Source: Spirochaetaceae bacterium
GTDB lineage: Bacteria > Spirochaetota > Spirochaetia > Treponematales > Breznakiellaceae
Assembly (NCBI GenBank): GCA_031257135.1
Contig: JAIRPH010000077.1
Span: 1 to 12,776 of the forward strand
Direction: 5' to 3'
Length of the DNA stretch: 12,776 bases
Every line of letters begins with the position of its first letter. The first letter of the stretch is position 1. Below are positions 1 through 7,318 of this stretch, piece by piece. The notes under the pieces are model-generated. The model saw only the letters and a program-made list of their open reading frames with translations. It was not told the origin of the DNA and did not search any database. Position numbers and translations under genes: made by a program.

Positions 1-300
1 CTCAGCGTGATATGCGATGAGAAAAAACGCGGCAAAGAAGGATGCCGAGGCGCGCCGGACTTGGTAGCCGAAATAGTATCTCCGTCGAATTCCGCGATGG
101 AGATGCAACGGAAGTTCGATTTGTACCGAAAAGCCGGGGTTCGGGAATATTGGGTGGTATATCCTGAGTTTAAGACCGCGACGGTCTACGCGTTTCGGTC
201 TGCCGGCGTGGACACGCGGTTTTACGGCTCTGGAGATACGGTTTCGGTAGGGATTTTGCCCGGTTTGGCTGTTTCGCTGGAATCGGTCTTCGCCGAATAA
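1..300 (+). CDS. Uma2-family (DUF820) endonuclease-like protein, 3' part
   Basis: The reading frame is open from the first base, so the gene begins upstream of the window; about 99 C-terminal codons are present, ending in TAA. A GTG at 7 is in frame but is not the natural start, because the family has a long N-terminal part before this point. The visible sequence matches the core of the Uma2 fold (PD-(D/E)XK superfamily): a VICDE strand, then GAPDLVAEIVSPS with the acidic D and E expected at the metal site, a K in MQRKFDLY, and the hallmark AGVREYWVVYPE. Uma2 proteins are widespread in cyanobacteria and spirochaetes, often in many copies. They are predicted nucleases, but the biological role is not established. 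No partner gene is visible downstream; only a remnant and non-coding DNA follow. The family call is firm, the activity is inferred. Confidence 0.88.
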   Translation, partial: LSVICDEKKRGKEGCRGAPDLVAEIVSPSNSAMEMQRKFDLYRKAGVREYWVVYPEFKTATVYAFRSAGVDTRFYGSGDTVSVGILPGLAVSLESVFAE

Positions 301-311
301 CCCGCCCGCGA

Positions 312-440
312 GTCTCTGACGCCAAAGCCCAGCAAGGAAGCGCGCCGGAACGGAAGGGCTGGACCGGCGCGGAGGTTGCGGAGATGACCGGCTTAGACGC
401 CGAGACCGCGGCTTCTCTGCTTGCGGAATCCGCGCCCTGA
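312..440 (+). pseudogene. C-terminal remnant of an unidentified gene
   Basis: Just after the Uma2 stop, a different frame (frame 3) is open to a TGA at 438-440. Its end reads KGWTGAEVAEMTGLDAETA, then a short Ala-rich tail. This resembles the small helical tail (…EIAEITGLSVEEI…) found at the end of many Rpn/PDDEXK-type predicted nucleases and some helix-turn-helix proteins. There is no plausible start with a ribosome binding site; the only ATG (384) would give 18 residues. I read it as the leftover 3' end of a gene whose body was lost or replaced by the neighbouring Uma2 gene. The resemblance is from memory of the motif and is weak evidence by itself. Confidence 0.35.
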
Positions 441-498
441 GCGCGCCCGCGGGCGGCGCGGGTATCTGCCGGTCCGCCGAGACCTTTGCTTTCCCCCC

Positions 499-527
499 TT
501 GACGCCGTAGGGCGTATTGTGTATCAT
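499..527 (+). promoter_or_regulatory. Sigma70-type promoter, TTGACG / 17 / TATCAT
   Basis: TTGACG at 499-504 and TATCAT at 522-527 are separated by exactly 17 bases, close to the vegetative consensus. The spacer contains the inverted repeat ACGCC…GGCGT (502-506 and 511-515), which could be an operator half-site pair or chance. Transcription would begin near 534 and run toward the TPR gene at 993, leaving a leader of roughly 460 bases unless something inside is a gene. Confidence 0.55.
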
Positions 528-597
528 ACTTCTAAGCGCGCTACCCTTAGACTAGACTTTTTCGGTCCCTCTAGCGGGTTTAACGCTACAGGTTTAA

Positions 598-613
598 CGC
601 CCGCAGGCGGGCG
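598..613 (+). repeat. Perfect 7-bp inverted repeat (hairpin)
   Basis: CGCCCGC (598-604) and GCGGGCG (607-613) are exact complements with a 2-base spacer, followed by CAAAAAGGAAAAGG. The sequence GGTTTAACGC occurs twice directly before it (577-586 and 591-600). There is no T-run, so it is not a standard intrinsic terminator on the plus strand. It lies just ahead of the doubtful ORF at 629. Confidence 0.4.
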
Positions 614-628
614 CAAAAAGGAAAAGGT

Positions 629-976
629 ATGAACCGTATTGCTAAAAAAGATAGAATTACTACCCCAATCCCGATAATGTTATCTTTAGACGGAACAGCT
701 ATTCTACATCGAGACAGCGTTACTATATATCTAAAAACAATTTTACTTTCTCTTCGCATGACAGCGTTACGGCGTTGCGCCAAAACAGTATCTCTGCGCT
801 ACGAAGGAGGTATACTGCGCTCGAATACGCGGCGGACGAGATTCGCGGGACGCGCCGGCGCGCGCCATTCCGAGGGGTTGGGCAGGCGCGGAAAAACAGG
901 CTTAATCCGGCTTAGGTTCAAGAGCCGGTTAAGATATAACCAGCGGCGGGCAGGCGGCAAAACGCCGTCCGCCTAA
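629..976 (+). CDS. Doubtful 115-aa ORF, possibly spurious
   Basis: An ATG at 629 follows AAGGAAAAGGT, which could act as a ribosome binding site. The frame runs 115 codons. The product has no recognisable domain: an N-terminal half with short hydrophobic stretches (PIPIMLSLDGTA, YLKTILLSL) and a C-terminal half extremely rich in Arg with no aliphatic core, which is what translated GC-rich non-coding DNA usually gives. Codon use changes abruptly at about codon 60, where the AT-rich patch ends. The opposite strand is open over part of the same DNA (586-783). If anything here is translated it is more likely the first 60 codons. I list it so that the region is not overlooked. Confidence 0.12.
   Translation: MNRIAKKDRITTPIPIMLSLDGTAILHRDSVTIYLKTILLSLRMTALRRCAKTVSLRYEGGILRSNTRRTRFAGRAGARHSEGLGRRGKTGLIRLRFKSRLRYNQRRAGGKTPSA
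946..972 (+). repeat. 27-base hairpin repeat, copy 1 (upstream of TPR gene)
   Basis: This sequence recurs identically at 2304-2330. It can fold on itself: GCGG (946-949) pairs with CCGC (969-972) and GGCG (953-956) pairs with CGCC (963-966), with a GCAAAA loop. The copy ends only 8 bases before the GAGGAGG ribosome binding site of the TPR gene. Confidence 0.7.
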
Positions 977-980
977 AACA

Positions 981-987
981 GAGGAGG
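981..987 (+). promoter_or_regulatory. Strong ribosome binding site GAGGAGG
   Basis: GAGGAGG ends 5 bases before the ATG at 993, an ideal Shine-Dalgarno arrangement. It fixes the start of the TPR gene and argues that the gene is well expressed. Confidence 0.85.
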
Positions 988-992
988 TTTCT

Positions 993-2270
993 ATGAAACA
1001 CAGCGTATTGAAGAAAGTGTCCGCCCCGTTGCGGGCGACCCTGATTATCGGGGCGTTGTTCCTAGCGGACTGCGCCGGAACCCCGGCAAGCTCAAAAGAA
1101 GACGCGCTCAACCATCTCAACCGAGGTAAAGCGTATTATTGGGAAGTCAAATATAACGAGGCTATACAGGAACTCGATAAAGCAATAGCTATAGACAAAA
1201 CGTTAATCGAAGCCTATGTATGGCGCGGCTATACCTATATTGAAAAAGGCGATTATAACCGGGCTATCGAGGAGTTTACCGCGGCAAATAGGCTCGATCT
1301 AAACGATTCCAGCATCATAACCGCCTGGGGCATCGGGTATGCCTACAAAGGCGATTACGACCGGGCTATCGCTACCTTTACTGCGGCTCTGCATACTAAT
1401 CTTAACGACGCCGAGGCGTTTCATTGGCGCGGACTTATCTATACCTACAAAGCCGATTATAACCGGGCTATCGCTGATTTTACCGACGCGCTCAGCATCG
1501 ATCCAAACGACGCCGCATCCTTAACCGCCCGGGGCTTTGCCTATTTAAAGCAAGCCCTTTATGATCGGGCTATCGCTGATTTTACCGCGGCTCTGCATAG
1601 CAATTCAACCTATTACCCGATTCGCATCCCGCAGTATTTCTACGCCGATACATTACATTGGCGCGGCATCGCGTATGGCTACAACGGCGATTATGATCGG
1701 GCTATCGCTGATTTTACCGCCATTCTCAGTACCGATCCTAACAATATCGAGGTATTACATTGGCGCGGCATCGCGTATTTAAGGAAAGACGATTATAACC
1801 GGGCTATCGCTGATTTTGCTACGACGCTACGAATCGATCCAAACGACGCCTTTATCTTAGAAGAGCTTGATGACGCCTTAACGAGACGCGGCTTTGCGTA
1901 TCTCGACAAAAGAGCGTACGATCTGTCTATCGCTATCTTTACTGCGGCTCTGCGGCTCAATCAAAACAACGCCAATGCCTTAGGCGGACTTGTCTTTGCC
2001 TTAACCAGCCGGGGTTTTGTCTATCTTAATGACAAAAAGGATTATAACCGGGCTTTAACGGACTTTAACGACGCTCTGCACATTAATCCTAACGATACTC
2101 ACGCCTTAACCGGACTTGCCGGTACGTTCATTAGCCGCGGCAATGCGTATCATGCCAACGGCAATTATGATCGGGCTATCGCTGATTTTACCGACGCATT
2201 GCGTATCAATCCTAACGACGCCAATGCCAAGAATAATCTTGAAATAACGCGGCGGCAACGAGGGTATTAA
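993..2270 (+). CDS. TPR-repeat protein, probable lipoprotein
   Basis: The 425-residue product starts with a basic n-region and a hydrophobic segment (about residues 13-25) that ends in LADC with Cys27. This resembles a spirochaetal lipobox, although Asp just before the Cys is not the usual Gly/Ala/Ser; a plain signal peptide or membrane anchor is the alternative. From about residue 35 to the end there are ten tetratricopeptide units of about 34 residues, with the core GxAY…GDYDRAIADFTAALxxxPND, plus a partial eleventh. Some units carry inserts, for example between units 5 and 6 and after units 7 and 8. TPR arrays are protein-binding solenoids; here the likely site is the periplasm or the inner face of an envelope membrane. 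The partner is unknown. The units are unusually alike at DNA level (see findings). The gene stands alone: a long non-coding region precedes it and a terminator follows. Confidence 0.9.
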   Translation: MKHSVLKKVSAPLRATLIIGALFLADCAGTPASSKEDALNHLNRGKAYYWEVKYNEAIQELDKAIAIDKTLIEAYVWRGYTYIEKGDYNRAIEEFTAANRLDLNDSSIITAWGIGYAYKGDYDRAIATFTAALHTNLNDAEAFHWRGLIYTYKADYNRAIADFTDALSIDPNDAASLTARGFAYLKQALYDRAIADFTAALHSNSTYYPIRIPQYFYADTLHWRGIAYGYNGDYDRAIADFTAILSTDPNNIEVLHWRGIAYLRKDDYNRAIADFATTLRIDPNDAFILEELDDALTRRGFAYLDKRAYDLSIAIFTAALRLNQNNANALGGLVFALTSRGFVYLNDKKDYNRALTDFNDALHINPNDTHALTGLAGTFISRGNAYHANGNYDRAIADFTDALRINPNDANAKNNLEITRRQRGY

Positions 2271-2303
2271 GACGAGGGAACTTCGCTTCCCGCGCAGAAA
2301 ACA

Positions 2304-2330
2304 GCGGGCAGGCGGCAAAACGCCGTCCGC
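2304..2330 (+). repeat. 27-base hairpin repeat, copy 2 (downstream of TPR gene)
   Basis: This copy is identical over 27 bases to 946-972. It starts 33 bases after the TPR stop codon and ends 2 bases before the ATG of the small broken frame at 2333. The same two-step stem (GCGG/CCGC and GGCG/CGCC around GCAAAA) forms. There is no T-run after it, so it is not itself an intrinsic terminator. Confidence 0.7.
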
Positions 2331-2332
2331 TG

Positions 2333-2445
2333 ATGAAGATCGGAGACTTCCCGCAGTACCTGAATGAACCTATGCACAAGTACGATTACGATACGCTTTT
2401 AACGAAGACCCTTTCAAGTTTGAGAAGCGGATAATTCAGCAATAG
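2333..2445 (+). pseudogene. Small remnant with a one-base frameshift in a T-run
   Basis: ATG at 2333 opens a frame that reads MKIGDFPQYLNEPM, then HKYDYDTL, and then degenerates to a stop at 2432-2434. In frame 1 the sequence NEDPFKFEKRIIQQ, ending at TAG 2443-2445, continues with far more protein-like composition. The two join smoothly if one T is added to the TTTT run at 2397-2400 (…DTL-F-NEDPF…). This suggests a short gene, or the tail of a larger one, that suffered a single-base deletion. There is no Shine-Dalgarno before the ATG, which favours a remnant. No family is recognised. A sequencing error in the T-run would make it intact. Confidence 0.35.
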
Positions 2446-2465
2446 GCGGCGATCCTAACGAGAAG

Positions 2466-2505
2466 CCGGCGGGTCGCCCGTTCCGGTTTTTTAAAAAACG
2501 CCGGC
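2466..2505. terminator. Bidirectional intrinsic terminator
   Basis: On the plus strand CCGGCGGG (2466-2473) pairs with CCCG (2477-2480) and CCGG (2483-2486) around a TCG loop, with a 2-base TT bulge, and T6 (2487-2492) follows directly. On the minus strand CGCC/GGCG with a 4-base loop (within 2499-2510) is followed by T6, the complement of A6 at 2493-2498. It sits exactly between the convergent TPR and kinase genes and would stop both transcripts. Confidence 0.75.
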
Positions 2506-2529
2506 GGGCGCGAGGTTAGGCGGGCTGAG

Positions 2530-5500
2530 CTAGACATACTTTCCCAGGGTCTCAAGGAATGCGCCCACATCGATAGGCTTTGCAATATGGTCGTTCATGC
2601 CTGCGGCGAGGCACTGCTCAATGTCCTCGTTAAAGGCGTTGGCGGTCATAGCGATGATAGGAATCGTATCGGCGTTAGGCAACATACGGATGTGCCGAGT
2701 CGCATCGAAACCGTCCATTTCAGGCATCTGAATATCCATGAGGATCAAATCATACGTTTGACCCTGTTTTTTGAAAATATCCACCGCGCGGATACCGTTC
2801 GCGGCGTAGTCGATTATTACCCCGGTATCTTCAAGGATACTGCCGATAATCTCGCGATTTATCTCGATATCCTCGACTACCAGAATCCGCTTGCCTTCAA
2901 GGCGGAGCGTTTTTATGTCGGCTTTGGGCTGTTCTGTGATAAAGGTATGATCAGATAGTCTTACTATCGTGTTGTACAGCGTAGAGGGCATAATCGGCTT
3001 CGCGAGGAACTGATTGATCCACAGCGATCCTACGTCGCTTCCGGAGGTAATCTCAGACCAGTCGGCTACGGACATCAGCACTATTCCTATCTCTGATCCT
3101 GCGATTTCCCGAATCCGCTTTGCTATTTCAAGTCCGTTTTCGCCGGGGAGTTTCCAGTCCAGAAACACCAGTTGATAGGCTTTTTCTTTCAGCAGTTCAA
3201 TCCCCGCGGCGCCGCAGATGGCGGTATCGCAGGACATGGAAAAGCTCAAGAGGATATTTTTGAAATACTCAAGGGTCTCTTCGCTGTCGTCGATGACCAA
3301 AATCGAGAAATCCCGGTGAAACTTTCCTGACACTGAATTCTGCCAGCACTCGCCTCCCCAAGCGATGTCAATCGTGAAAAAGAAGGACGAGCCTTTATTC
3401 AGTTCGCTTTCTATCCAAATTTTGCCGCCCATGAGTTCGACGATTTTTTTGCACAGGGCTAATCCTAAGCCGGTGCCGCCGAATCTGCGGGTAATACTGC
3501 CGTCGGCTTGTTCAAAGGAGGTGAACAGCTTGTTTTGCTGATCCGCGGAAATGCCGATGCCTGTATCTTTTACCTCCACATGAAGCCGGGTGTGTCCCGA
3601 GTCGAGGTCTTTGCGGCGGATGCGCAGGATGATCTTGCCCTGTTCCGGGGTGAATTTCACCGCGTTGCTGAGGAGGTTAAGGAGTACCTGAAAGAGCCGC
3701 AGTTCGTCGCTGATCACGTTGCGGGTGAAAATATCGTCGAAATCAACAATGAACTGCTGTTTTTTTTCTTCAACCCGCACCTGAATGACGTTGACTACAT
3801 CCTGAATCATGGTCTCGAAATTAAATTCTTTTGAGGCGATTTCAAATTTATTCGCTTCGATTTTGGACATATCTAATATGTCATTGATAAGCCCCAAAAG
3901 CTGACGGGATGCGTTATCTATTTTTTCGAGGCAGTACTGCATTTTTACGATTTCCGCGCTTTTACGGGCTATGGTGGTCATGCCGATAATAGCGTTCATA
4001 GGCGTACGGATTTCGTGGCTCATCCGGGATAGGAATTCGCTCTTCGCTCTGGTGCTGGCTAAGGCTTCTTCCCGCGCTTTGATGAGATGGTTAGTGATGT
4101 TGTTTCTGAGAATCGCGGAAACAATGAGAAAGCATCCTGAGTAGAGAAGGTGTTCTTCTCCGGCGGAGAATACGCGGCTGTTTTTGCAGTCGTCAAAACC
4201 GACGAAGCCCCAGAATTCTTCTTTGAAGAAAATCGGGATCACCAAGAGGGACTTAATATTCTGGGTTTCCAATATGCTTCGTTCAGGATAGCAACAATCA
4301 GCGATGCACGCGTTGATCGTTTGATTCTGCATAAATAATTTCCGCCAGTTTGGAATATCGTCGTAATCGAGGCGGATGGTGTAGCTTTTTCCCTGCTGAG
4401 GCTCTACGGTTTCCGACCACTCGTAAATCTGCCGGCAGAACAGCTTTTCTCCTTCCACGAAATTTTCCCAGATATACATTCTGTCCGCGTTAACGCTTTT
4501 TCCGACGTTCCGCAGAGCTTCCCAGACGGTTTTATTGAAGTTTTCCCGTTCCGACGCAAGCAGGTGCGTGGCGCTGTCGTTCATAATGCGGAGAATCCGG
4601 TCTTGCCGGACAAGCTCGCTTTTCGCTTCTTTAATGGAGCGGAGATCCATAAGGTACGCGGCTATTGCGAAAGAATCTTCGTAGTCGATGCGTTTGAGAA
4701 TAATACGCAGAGGCACTGACTTGCCCCACAAGACGAGTTCCGTTTCAAAATCATGGTAGCCGTATTGGACGACGTATTTGAAACGCTCCTCCATTGACAC
4801 TGATTTCATGCCGTTAGGCTGACATTCGGGGATTCCCGCGTTGACGAAGGGTACTACTTTTTGCAAGGTTTCTTCTTTCGAGGAAAACCCGAAAAACTGT
4901 ACCGTAACCGGATTGCAGTCAACCGGATGAAAGCTGTCGTCAAGGATGACGTTGACGTGAGGGTTTGCGTCGAAGAGGGCTTGCCTAAGCCGCCGGGACT
5001 GTTCGAGATTCCTGACCGCGTTGGCGACTTCGGTTTCGAGCTGGCGGTTATACCGCTCGTTTTGCGCGAGGGCTTCCTGAAGGCGTTCTTCCACTCGTTT
5101 GAGCTTGTCGATATTGAGCAAGCCTCCGAGGACTTTGGTAACGCTTCCGTCTTCGCGCCATGATACGGCTCGTCCGGTTTCAAAAACCCAGATATACGAA
5201 CCGTCTTTGCGCCGAAGCCTGATTTCTTCCGCGAAGGTTTCGATAGTCCCGGAGAGAATCTGCATCGTCAAAGCGAGAATCCGGTTAATGTCGTCCGGAT
5301 GAATGACGCCGTGCCATCCGGCTCTGGTGCCGGTAATTTCTTCTTTGTCGTAGCCGGTGAGCGCGTAAAATTCGTCGTCGTATTGGATACTGCCTCGTTC
5401 CGCTTCGTAGTCCCAGAGAACCAGCCCGGACATCTTGGTAACAAGACTGAGCTGTTCATTTTTTATGCGGAGGGCTTCTTTGGTTTTTTTGAAGAACGTG

Positions 5501-5904
5501 ATGTCTTGAATCGCGCCGGTGAACCGCAAGGGCTTCCCCTGTTCGTCCCATTCCGTAACCGCGCCTACATCCTTAATCCAGATGACGCTTCCGTCTTTAC
5601 GGATTATGCGGTATTGATCTTCAAAAGAGGGAATTTTTCCTTCCAGATAAAAGTTGATTTGCTGGCGCGCTGTTTTGAGGTCTTCAGGGTAAACGAGTTT
5701 TTCCCAAGCCGAAACGTGCCGAGGCAGTTCGCCTTCGGAATAGCCCGCGATTCCCTCAAATTCCTTGCTATATACTGCTTCATTAGTGGGAAGATGTACA
5801 TCCCAGAGACCGATGTGAGCGACATTGACAATGAAATCCAGAGCGTTGGCAAAGTGATCCTTTGCGCTGGTATGATTATTTCCCATTTCCTGCCAGTATA
5901 CCAC
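2530..5904 (-). CDS. Soluble hybrid histidine kinase: PAS-PAS-PAS-GAF-HisKA-HATPase-REC-REC
   Basis: The 1124-residue product has no membrane segment or signal peptide, so it senses a cytoplasmic cue. Domains: PAS1 about 22-138, PAS2 about 150-268, a coiled coil about 268-307, a divergent PAS3 about 307-430, GAF about 445-600 and HisKA with the phosphoacceptor His630 in SHEIRTPMNAIIG. The HATPase domain has the N-box (Asn747), the G1 box DTGIG (Asp780) and the G2 box GGTGLGL (809-815). Two receivers follow: REC1 has Asp872/Asp873 and phosphoacceptor Asp916 in FLDWKLPG; REC2 has Glu1011/Asp1012 and Asp1057 in LMDIQMPEMDG. All key residues are present. No HPt domain or DNA-binding output is visible, so phosphoryl groups must pass to a separate HPt or response regulator that is not in this window. 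The start is ambiguous: GTG at 5904 or ATG at 5886 (residue 7); both have only weak ribosome binding sites. The gene lies 36 bases after the ATPase gene and is probably cotranscribed with it. Confidence 0.93.
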   Translation of the reverse strand: MVYWQEMGNNHTSAKDHFANALDFIVNVAHIGLWDVHLPTNEAVYSKEFEGIAGYSEGELPRHVSAWEKLVYPEDLKTARQQINFYLEGKIPSFEDQYRIIRKDGSVIWIKDVGAVTEWDEQGKPLRFTGAIQDITFFKKTKEALRIKNEQLSLVTKMSGLVLWDYEAERGSIQYDDEFYALTGYDKEEITGTRAGWHGVIHPDDINRILALTMQILSGTIETFAEEIRLRRKDGSYIWVFETGRAVSWREDGSVTKVLGGLLNIDKLKRVEERLQEALAQNERYNRQLETEVANAVRNLEQSRRLRQALFDANPHVNVILDDSFHPVDCNPVTVQFFGFSSKEETLQKVVPFVNAGIPECQPNGMKSVSMEERFKYVVQYGYHDFETELVLWGKSVPLRIILKRIDYEDSFAIAAYLMDLRSIKEAKSELVRQDRILRIMNDSATHLLASERENFNKTVWEALRNVGKSVNADRMYIWENFVEGEKLFCRQIYEWSETVEPQQGKSYTIRLDYDDIPNWRKLFMQNQTINACIADCCYPERSILETQNIKSLLVIPIFFKEEFWGFVGFDDCKNSRVFSAGEEHLLYSGCFLIVSAILRNNITNHLIKAREEALASTRAKSEFLSRMSHEIRTPMNAIIGMTTIARKSAEIVKMQYCLEKIDNASRQLLGLINDILDMSKIEANKFEIASKEFNFETMIQDVVNVIQVRVEEKKQQFIVDFDDIFTRNVISDELRLFQVLLNLLSNAVKFTPEQGKIILRIRRKDLDSGHTRLHVEVKDTGIGISADQQNKLFTSFEQADGSITRRFGGTGLGLALCKKIVELMGGKIWIESELNKGSSFFFTIDIAWGGECWQNSVSGKFHRDFSILVIDDSEETLEYFKNILLSFSMSCDTAICGAAGIELLKEKAYQLVFLDWKLPGENGLEIAKRIREIAGSEIGIVLMSVADWSEITSGSDVGSLWINQFLAKPIMPSTLYNTIVRLSDHTFITEQPKADIKTLRLEGKRILVVEDIEINREIIGSILEDTGVIIDYAANGIRAVDIFKKQGQTYDLILMDIQMPEMDGFDATRHIRMLPNADTIPIIAMTANAFNEDIEQCLAAGMNDHIAKPIDVGAFLETLGKYV

Positions 5905-5940
5905 ATCTTTCCGTATTAGGGAAGACGCTTTGAAGCGATG

Positions 5941-7266
5941 CTAAAGGTCCCAAGGAAACTCCGCGCCGCCGGTCAGCCAGTCAACATACTGCGCCGCAGT
6001 CCGAGGGGAGCGTCCGTTGAACCACCGTTCCCAGCGGATCGCGTTGTCCCGGAACCGTTTCCGCTCTTCCGGGTTCGGGGGGTCTTGCAGGAGACCCCGC
6101 CTGACCGCGACGTACTCAGCGATGCTCAGAAAATCGTCTTGCCCGGGAGCCGTGAATACTACCGTCAGTCCGAACCGGTCAGCCAGCGAAAACTGCTCCT
6201 CCATCGTATCGAAAGAACGCATATCCCCGGAGAGAGCGGGACGATCCGCCTGCGGCTCTTTCACCAGATGCCGGCGGTTGCTGGTGGCGTATACGGCGGT
6301 ATTAGGCGGTTTCGCTTCCGCGCCTCCCTCTAATATTCTTTTTAAGGCGGTAAACGAATCGTCAGCGGTTTCAAAAGACAGGTCGTCAATAAAAATAATG
6401 AACCGCAGAGACCGGTCAGCCAGCGCGTCCAGAACCGCGGGAAGGTCTTTCGCGTCCTGCTTGGCGACTTCTATCAGTCTAAGTCCGCGAGGGGCGTACT
6501 CATTGCAGATCGCCTTGACCGCCGCGGATTTGCCGGTTCCCCGATCTCCGTAAAGCAGGAGATTATTCGCCGGCTTTCCCTCAAGGAACCGGAGGGTATT
6601 GGCGATGATGACGCGCCGCTGTTCGCCGTAGCCGGAAAGGTCTGCGAGGCTTATCGTGTCGGCGTTGCGGACAGGACAAATCCCGCGCGCCGTCCAGCGG
6701 AAAGCGCGATAACGCCCCAATATTCCCGCGCCGCGCGTCCGCAGATACTCGGCGAACTCAGAGACGCTCTTCCCCCAATCGGAACCTTTGGAAAAGAAGG
6801 GGGCTTCCGGCGGAGATTGATCGCTCGTCTTCAACGCCTCAGCTTCAGCTTCGATGTTGCCGGCAAGCGCAGTAACGCCGGCGTTGCGAAGCTCCTCCGC
6901 AAGCTGAAGTCCCAGCCCTGCAAGGTCAAACTCGGCGATCCGGCCGAGACGGGAGAGATCGCTCTTCGCCGCGGCGGTAAGCAGAGGAGACAGTTCCGCC
7001 GCGTCCTGCGCCTCAGCCCTGTGGGTGAACGGATTATCGTCAGTAAGGGTCAACGAAGCGACCGACGCGTAGAAAGAATTACCAGCCTCCGCCGCAACGC
7101 CGAACAGTAAAGCCCATCGCTCAAGGGCGTCAAACAGATTTCCTTGCGTCCTTTGTTCCAGCAAAGCCCGGAAACGCCGCAGAAGAGGCTTATCCTTACA
7201 GGAAAACAGAGAAAGCCCTCGTATGTCCGCCAATGCCTGAAGCGCGGGGTTAAACCTATCGCTCAT
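5941..7266 (-). CDS. DUF815-family AAA-type ATPase
   Basis: The 441-residue product is full length for the family. The N-terminal 200 residues are helical and less conserved. The ATPase core follows: LLLYGDRGTGKSA is the Walker A motif (Lys246), EYAPRGLRLIEVAKQD is the family signature after it, FIIFIDDLSFE is Walker B (Asp294-Asp295), then LKRILEGGAEAKPPNTAVYATSNRRHLV with the sensor-1 Asn, and a C-terminal lid region ending in SPRTAAQYVDWL. These features together are typical of DUF815 proteins, which are cytoplasmic ATP-binding proteins of unknown task, related to AAA+ loaders. AGGAG lies 5 bases before the ATG, so the start is secure. The gene is 52 bases downstream of the small helical ORF and 36 bases upstream of the kinase gene. 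Whether it works with the kinase is unknown; DUF815 genes commonly stand in unrelated contexts. Confidence 0.92.
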   Translation of the reverse strand: MSDRFNPALQALADIRGLSLFSCKDKPLLRRFRALLEQRTQGNLFDALERWALLFGVAAEAGNSFYASVASLTLTDDNPFTHRAEAQDAAELSPLLTAAAKSDLSRLGRIAEFDLAGLGLQLAEELRNAGVTALAGNIEAEAEALKTSDQSPPEAPFFSKGSDWGKSVSEFAEYLRTRGAGILGRYRAFRWTARGICPVRNADTISLADLSGYGEQRRVIIANTLRFLEGKPANNLLLYGDRGTGKSAAVKAICNEYAPRGLRLIEVAKQDAKDLPAVLDALADRSLRFIIFIDDLSFETADDSFTALKRILEGGAEAKPPNTAVYATSNRRHLVKEPQADRPALSGDMRSFDTMEEQFSLADRFGLTVVFTAPGQDDFLSIAEYVAVRRGLLQDPPNPEERKRFRDNAIRWERWFNGRSPRTAAQYVDWLTGGAEFPWDL

Positions 7267-7318
7267 TATTGCTCCTTTCCCTCTATCGACGCGAAAACAG
7301 GACGCCTTGAGTTTCGTT

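Larger units (their letters stand above)
441..992. other. 552-base region without a secure gene
   Basis: This stretch holds a 12-base self-complementary palindrome at 444-455 (CGCCCGCGGGCG), a promoter at 499-527, a short hairpin at 532-550, a 7-bp-stem hairpin at 598-613, an AT-rich patch at about 620-770 with the 11-mer GACAGCGTTAC twice (713-723 and 760-770), another 12-base palindrome at 851-862 (CGCGCCGGCGCG) and the first copy of a 27-base hairpin repeat (946-972). The composition changes sharply from GC-rich to AT-rich and back. An ORF spans 629-976 and an opposite one 586-783; neither looks like a normal protein. I regard the stretch as a long leader or an accumulation of repeat-type intergenic DNA. 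Confidence 0.55.

Noticed and set aside
586..783. 65-aa minus-strand ORF with a hydrophobic stretch
   Set aside because: No ribosome binding site, overlaps the other doubtful ORF, and no family resemblance; most likely non-coding AT-rich DNA.
1339..1782. Short ORFs with repeated IGLSLILP-type peptides
   Set aside because: They are out-of-frame translations of the TPR repeat DNA.
920..2330. Integron gene cassette with attC sites (known in Treponema denticola)
   Set aside because: The 27-base hairpins lack matching RYYYAAC/GTTRRRY core sites at both copies, and no integrase is present.
5299..5919. 206-aa plus-strand ORF, and other plus-strand ORFs such as 2587-2958 and 4861-5163
   Set aside because: They lie opposite the well-supported kinase gene and have no recognisable domain; they are shadows.
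5926..5937. CGCTT/AAGCG hairpin between the ATPase and kinase genes as a terminator
   Set aside because: Only 5 bp with a 2-base loop and no T-run; more likely part of the short intercistronic gap.
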